This document shows, piece by piece, positions 60,468 through 64,000 of a DNA stretch of 64,000 bases. The notes beneath the pieces were generated by a model, which did not search any database, was not told the DNA's origin, and worked only from the letters and a program-made list of their open reading frames with translations. Origin of the DNA: Shewanella mangrovisoli (GTDB lineage: Bacteria > Pseudomonadota > Gammaproteobacteria > Enterobacterales > Shewanellaceae); NCBI RefSeq assembly GCF_019457635.1, contig NZ_CP080412.1, positions 3,968,001 to 4,032,000 on the forward strand. Direction: 5' to 3'. The position numbers and the translations under genes are program-made. Position 1 is the first letter of the stretch. Each line of letters begins with the position of its first letter.

Positions 60468-60491
60468 AACGAAGCCCCTTGGGGCTTCGTT
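60468..60491 (-). terminator. Hairpin between gcvH and gcvP
   Basis: 11-bp perfect stem AACGAAGCCCC / GGGGCTTCGTT with a 2-nt loop; on the minus strand it is followed by TTTGTTTTA. It looks like a terminator or processing site inside the operon. Confidence 0.7.
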
Positions 60492-60502
60492 AGCGTCGAC
60501 GA

Positions 60503-60892
60503 TTATTCCTCGTCGATAACAGCTTGGTAACCTTCTGCATCGAGCAGAGCGTCAACTTCTGATTCATCAGAAGGCATAACGCGGAAGAACCAGCCTTCGC
60601 CGTAAGCGTCGCTGTTTACGAGCTCTGGAGAATCTTCCAGTGCTTCGTTGACGGCAATCACTTCACCAGAGATTGGCGCGTAGATGTCAGAAGCCGCTTT
60701 CACTGATTCTGCCACTGCACAGTCGTCGCCTGCAGTCACAGTGTCGCCCACTTCTGGCAGCTCAACGAAAACCATGTCACCTAACAGCTCTTGAGCATGC
60801 TCAGTGATACCCACAGTGTAGCTACCGTCTTCTTCCTTGCGGATCCATTCGTGTGAAGAGGCGTATTTCAGTTCTGTCGGAATATTGCTCAT
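60503..60892 (-). CDS. gcvH: Glycine cleavage system H protein
   Basis: 129 residues from the ATG at 60892 (AAGGAACAAGAACA before it; the 18 codons upstream in frame have no family support). The lipoyl-carrier sequence is complete: ELKYASSHEWIRKEEDGSYTVGITEHAQELLGDMVFVELPEVG, then the lipoylated Lys in AVAESVKAASDIYAPISGEV. It carries the aminomethyl group between GcvP and GcvT. It sits 25 bp after gcvT, which supports co-transcription. Confidence 0.98.
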   Translation of the reverse strand: MSNIPTELKYASSHEWIRKEEDGSYTVGITEHAQELLGDMVFVELPEVGDTVTAGDDCAVAESVKAASDIYAPISGEVIAVNEALEDSPELVNSDAYGEGWFFRVMPSDESEVDALLDAEGYQAVIDEE

Positions 60893-60917
60893 TGTTCTTG
60901 TTCCTTGTTCCGTTTTT

Positions 60918-62012
60918 TTAAAATGCTTGTTTACCGTTGCGCACAAAGTTTGGCGCTACTACTCTAACAGCCACGCGCTTTTTACGCATTTCGACTTCCG
61001 CCGTATCCCCAATCGAGTTAGGAACACGCGCCATCGCAATAGAATAGCCCAATGTTGGCGAGAAAGTACCGCTAGTGATCACGCCTTGCTGCTCAACACC
61101 CGCTGCATCGGTGAAAAATACTGGCATATCATGGCGTAACACGCCTTTTTCTTCCATCACCAGACCGACTAATTTGTCGGTACCCGCATCGCGCAGGGCT
61201 TCAAGTGCCTTACGACCGATAAAGTCACGGTCAGTTGGCTCCCATGCGATAGTCCAGCCCATGTTGGCGGCCAGCGGGTTGATGGTTTCGTCCATATCTA
61301 AGCCGTACAGATTCATACCAGCTTCGAGACGTAATGTATCGCGAGCGCCTAAACCACATGGTTTAACGCCTTGATCTAACAGAGCTTGCCACAGGGCTTC
61401 GGCTTCAGTTTCTGGCACGATAATCTCGTAACCCACTTCACCTGTGTAACCTGTGGTCGCAATAAACAGAGAACCTGCTTGCTTACCAAAGAAAGGTTTC
61501 ATGCCTTCGATAGCGGCATTTTGATCGGCACTGAATACGGCGGCGGCTTTGGCCTTAGCGTTAGGACCTTGAACGGCGATCATCGCCAGCTCAGGACGCT
61601 CAGTCACAGTGACATCAAAACCTTGGGATTGTTTGGCGATCCACGCTAAGTCTTTTTCGCGGGTCGCGCTGTTGACGACAACACGGTAGAAAGTGTCGGT
61701 CAGGTAGTAAGTGATCAGGTCGTCGATGATGCCGGCATTGTTATCTAACATGCCGCCGTATAAGGCTTTACCAGGAACTTTAAGTTTGGCCACATCGTTT
61801 GCCAGCAACTTACGGAGGAATGCACAAGCGTCGGTTCCGGTCACATCAACCACAGTCATGTGGGACACGTCGAACATACCTGCGTCTTGACGCACGGCGT
61901 GGTGTTCTTCGATTTGTGAACCATAGTTGAGGGGCATATCCCAACCGTGGAAGTCGACCATCTTAGCGTTTGATTCTAAGTGCTTGTTAAACAGAACAGT
62001 TTTATTAGCCAT
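60918..62012 (-). CDS. gcvT: Glycine cleavage system T protein (aminomethyltransferase)
   Basis: 364 residues from the ATG at 62012 (AAAGGGATAACA before it). Typical sequence: LNYGSQIEEHHAVRQDAGMFDVSHMTVVDVTG, the folate-binding region LPLNYG, then GYTGEVGYEIIVPE, GLGARDTLRLEAGMNLYGLDMDETI and TSGTFSPTLGYSIAMARVP. It transfers the one-carbon unit to tetrahydrofolate and releases ammonia. First gene of the gcv unit. No glycine riboswitch was found in its 5' region. Confidence 0.98.
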   Translation of the reverse strand: MANKTVLFNKHLESNAKMVDFHGWDMPLNYGSQIEEHHAVRQDAGMFDVSHMTVVDVTGTDACAFLRKLLANDVAKLKVPGKALYGGMLDNNAGIIDDLITYYLTDTFYRVVVNSATREKDLAWIAKQSQGFDVTVTERPELAMIAVQGPNAKAKAAAVFSADQNAAIEGMKPFFGKQAGSLFIATTGYTGEVGYEIIVPETEAEALWQALLDQGVKPCGLGARDTLRLEAGMNLYGLDMDETINPLAANMGWTIAWEPTDRDFIGRKALEALRDAGTDKLVGLVMEEKGVLRHDMPVFFTDAAGVEQQGVITSGTFSPTLGYSIAMARVPNSIGDTAEVEMRKKRVAVRVVAPNFVRNGKQAF

Positions 62013-62410
62013 TGTTATCCCTTTTTTGCGGCCTTTTTCAGGTCTCTGCCTAGCGTAGGGTGATACAAATCCGGCTAAATATCTGGCTAATCGGCATTTC
62101 ACTTCCACGATGCATCAATTTGAAAGGGGTTCTTTCGGTCTCAATGCGTCTGTCACTGCAACGCCTGATTCGCTCTGAATTGATCAGATATTTATCGTGA
62201 TTGGTATAAGTACTAGGGTCTAAAATGCGGCGAAATTATACCTTGCGTCACAAATTTGTATACAGGAGATTTTTCTAATCCGAAGCCAGTGTCATTAGAT
62301 TTTCTCATCTTCAACATGTAATTTTTTTACATACGAAAGCGAGATTTGCGCAGCCTGCAATCAAATCGCTGATATTATCAGCAATTATGATTACATTAGC
62401 GCAACCGAGG
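62013..62410. other. Intergenic region between ubiI and gcvT
   Basis: 398 bp. A TATAAT-like -10 lies near 62235-62240 on the minus strand. A 15-bp palindrome GCTGATA-t-TATCAGC lies at 62368-62382. CTAAT/ATTAG pairs at about 62276-62301 could suit GcvA but are too short to claim. No gene and no glycine riboswitch core was seen. Confidence 0.5.
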
Positions 62411-63634
62411 CTAGCGACATAACTTGGGGAGTGAGGACTTATTGCCCATGGCCTGTTGCATGAACACTGTTTTCAGCCCAGCGACATTATCAACCAGGTT
62501 GAGTCCCAGATCGCGAATGGCTTTTTTAAGGGGATTGCTCCCCTCGAACAGACGCTTAAAGCCTTCCATCGCCGCAATCATCTCCATCGCATCGGCCTTT
62601 CGCCAACGCTCAAGGGCGCGCAGCTGGGCATAATCACCGATATCTTTACCCGCATCGTGTAGCTCGCCGATGACTTCGATAATGCTGGCGGCATCGAGGA
62701 AGCCTAAGTTTACCCCTTGGCCAGCTAATGGATGGATGGTGTGGGCCGCATCCCCCGCGAGCACCAAACGGTGGCGGGCAAAATGACGAGCGTAGCGCAT
62801 CCGCAGCGGGAAGGCATGACGTTCACTTTCAAGCTTGCAAATGCCAAGGCGGCCATCGAAGGCGGCGGTGAGATTGCGCTCGAACTGCTCTGGCGCCATC
62901 TCGAGTAACTCGTTGGCGCGCTCAGGCGGCACTGACCAGACAATCGAGCAGAGGTTTTCTTCATATAAAGGTAAGAAGGCCAGCGGGCCATCCTGCAAAA
63001 ATACTTGTCGGGCAGTGGCAAGGTGCGGCATTTCGCTGCGAATGGTCGCCACGATCGCATGGTGGCCATAATCCCAGAAGGTTAACGGGATCTTACATTG
63101 TTCGCGCACCCAAGAATTAGCACCATCGGCGGCAATCACGAGTGCGGCGCTGACACTTTCGATTTCAGCATCGGCACCATTGGCTAAGGTCAACCAAGCT
63201 TCGCGTTCACCAAAGGCGATACGCTCTATGCGTTGGTTTTCGATATGGGTGATATTATCAAATTCACTGGCACGCTTGGCGAGGGCGTAGCTGATGGCAT
63301 CATTTTCGATAATCGCGCCAAGGCTAGGCTCACTGATGCTGCTGGCATCGAAGGCAATTTTGCCAAAGCCGTCTTTATCCCATACCGCCATTTTTTGATA
63401 GGGCGTCGCGCGGCTGGCATCGACATAGTGCCAAGCGCCGAGGTGCTCGAGCAAACGTTGGCTCGCCTTATTGATGGCGCTGACCCTAAGCCTTGGCTCA
63501 CCGCTCACGGCTTGGGTGCTTTGGGCATCGATCACGACGACATTCAAGTTGGCCTGCGCCAATCCTATCGCGGTGGCGAGTCCCACCATGCCGCCACCCA
63601 CAATGGCAATGTCATAGGCTTGTGAACTTAACAT
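62411..63634 (-). CDS. ubiI: Ubiquinone C5-hydroxylase, FAD-dependent
   Basis: 407 residues. FAD-binding motifs of the UbiH/VisC family: Rossmann GGGMVGLATAIGLAQ at the N-terminus, VIAADGANSWVREQ in the middle, and LVLAGDAAHTIHPLAGQGVNLGFLDAA near residue 295. The gene sits between ubiH and gcvT, exactly where E. coli has visC/ubiI, which supports the C5-hydroxylase assignment over the other two paralogues. The next gene upstream is the ubiH end at 63671. It acts at the inner membrane in aerobic ubiquinone synthesis. Confidence 0.92.
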   Translation of the reverse strand: MLSSQAYDIAIVGGGMVGLATAIGLAQANLNVVVIDAQSTQAVSGEPRLRVSAINKASQRLLEHLGAWHYVDASRATPYQKMAVWDKDGFGKIAFDASSISEPSLGAIIENDAISYALAKRASEFDNITHIENQRIERIAFGEREAWLTLANGADAEIESVSAALVIAADGANSWVREQCKIPLTFWDYGHHAIVATIRSEMPHLATARQVFLQDGPLAFLPLYEENLCSIVWSVPPERANELLEMAPEQFERNLTAAFDGRLGICKLESERHAFPLRMRYARHFARHRLVLAGDAAHTIHPLAGQGVNLGFLDAASIIEVIGELHDAGKDIGDYAQLRALERWRKADAMEMIAAMEGFKRLFEGSNPLKKAIRDLGLNLVDNVAGLKTVFMQQAMGNKSSLPKLCR

Positions 63635-63670
63635 GGGTACATCCTTTTCGCGTTGCGATACCAGTAATGA

Positions 63671-64000
63671 TTATTTCCAGCCCATCGCCTTCTGCGCGAC
63701 GGGGGTTTTCAGTGGCGGGAACCAAGATAACAGACGCAATCCCAGATTACGTCCAAGGGCCAAGGGCCAATATTGGTTAGAGAAGCCACGGACTAAAAAT
63801 TCAATATTGCGAATAGTGCTGTTTCTATCCACCTCACGCGCCTGTAAATAGCCATGGGTGACGGCGACACCGCCGATTTCCTCACCCTGCGCCAGCGCGC
63901 GTTGCAGCACATCGAGCAGACTGACGACATCCCGAAGACCCAAGTTAAACCCTTGCCCCGCAATCGGATGCAGAGTCTGGGAGGCATTGCCGATAAACAC
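63671..64000 (-). CDS. ubiH: Ubiquinone C6-hydroxylase UbiH (partial, C-terminal part)
   Basis: The last 109 codons are visible and the frame continues beyond the right edge. It starts inside the second FAD motif (FIGNASQTLHPIAGQGFNLGLRDVVSLLDVL), followed by the usual C-terminal helices (RNSTIRNIEFLVRGFSNQYWPLALGRNLGLRLLSWFPPLK). It is a paralogue of the adjacent ubiI and 36 bp upstream of it. UbiH hydroxylates position C6 in ubiquinone synthesis. Gene order (ubiH-ubiI-gcvTHP) is the basis for choosing ubiH. Confidence 0.88.
   Translation of the reverse strand: MFIGNASQTLHPIAGQGFNLGLRDVVSLLDVLQRALAQGEEIGGVAVTHGYLQAREVDRNSTIRNIEFLVRGFSNQYWPLALGRNLGLRLLSWFPPLKTPVAQKAMGWK

Noticed and set aside
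62276..62301. CTAAT and ATTAG pentamers that could be GcvA sites
   Set aside because: Five-base matches are too frequent in AT-rich DNA to support a site.
62013..62410. Possible glycine riboswitch upstream of gcvT
   Set aside because: The conserved glycine aptamer core segments could not be found on the minus strand.

Overview
The window looks like a chromosomal segment of a Shewanella-type marine gammaproteobacterium. The evidence is the ubiH-ubiI-gcvT-gcvH-gcvP order at the right end (the E. coli-style arrangement), divergent metE/metR, an azurin, an SLC5-type hybrid sensor kinase with a LuxR-type partner, and many small families typical of Shewanella and Vibrio (DUF3622, DUF3297, RRF-like, OsmC-YcaO). 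The genus is inferred from gene content and remembered gene order; no database was searched. No rRNA, tRNA, CRISPR array, transposase or phage gene was seen.

Left part (1-19.7 kb): a partial MacA-like efflux adaptor; a secreted PHB-depolymerase-like esterase; a TonB-dependent receptor; a LuxR-type response regulator convergent with a giant SLC5/STAC/PAS/histidine-kinase/receiver protein; an MFS transporter in operon with an HSL-type hydrolase; amidase plus agmatine deiminase; a large secreted PHB-depolymerase-like protein; 3-hydroxybutyrate dehydrogenase; and a divergent CoA-transferase pair (scoAB). A quasi-palindromic motif near GGTACTAAGGTAGTA lies upstream of the esterase, receptor, MFS-hydrolase and scoAB genes, and weakly upstream of the depolymerase. 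I infer a two-component-controlled system for scavenging 3-hydroxybutyrate polyester or oligomers: secreted cleavage, outer and inner membrane uptake, oxidation to acetoacetate, then CoA activation.

Middle part (19.7-53.8 kb): a patch of small envelope genes (lipoprotein, orphan MshA-like pilin, a secreted protein with three internal repeats, a CPBP protease); metE/metR with tandem MetJ-type boxes; an HDOD protein; a BtuB-like receptor behind a cobalamin riboswitch; an RCC1-like lipoprotein with a membrane partner; a nucleoside salvage pair (hydrolase, ribokinase); azurin; phosphate-scavenging GDPD and PhoD genes with possible Pho boxes; a phosphoribosyltransferase; a MATE pump; a second HSL hydrolase; a PAS-GGDEF diguanylate cyclase; an OsmC-YcaO fusion; and a chemoreceptor.

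Right part (53.8-64 kb): a NERD-domain membrane protein next to a strikingly AT-rich gene for a P-loop ATPase fused to a PD-(D/E)xK-like nuclease. This is the best candidate for an acquired, possibly defensive, module. It is followed by a nested-palindrome repeat and then the glycine cleavage operon (gcvT, gcvH, gcvP), ubiI and a partial ubiH.
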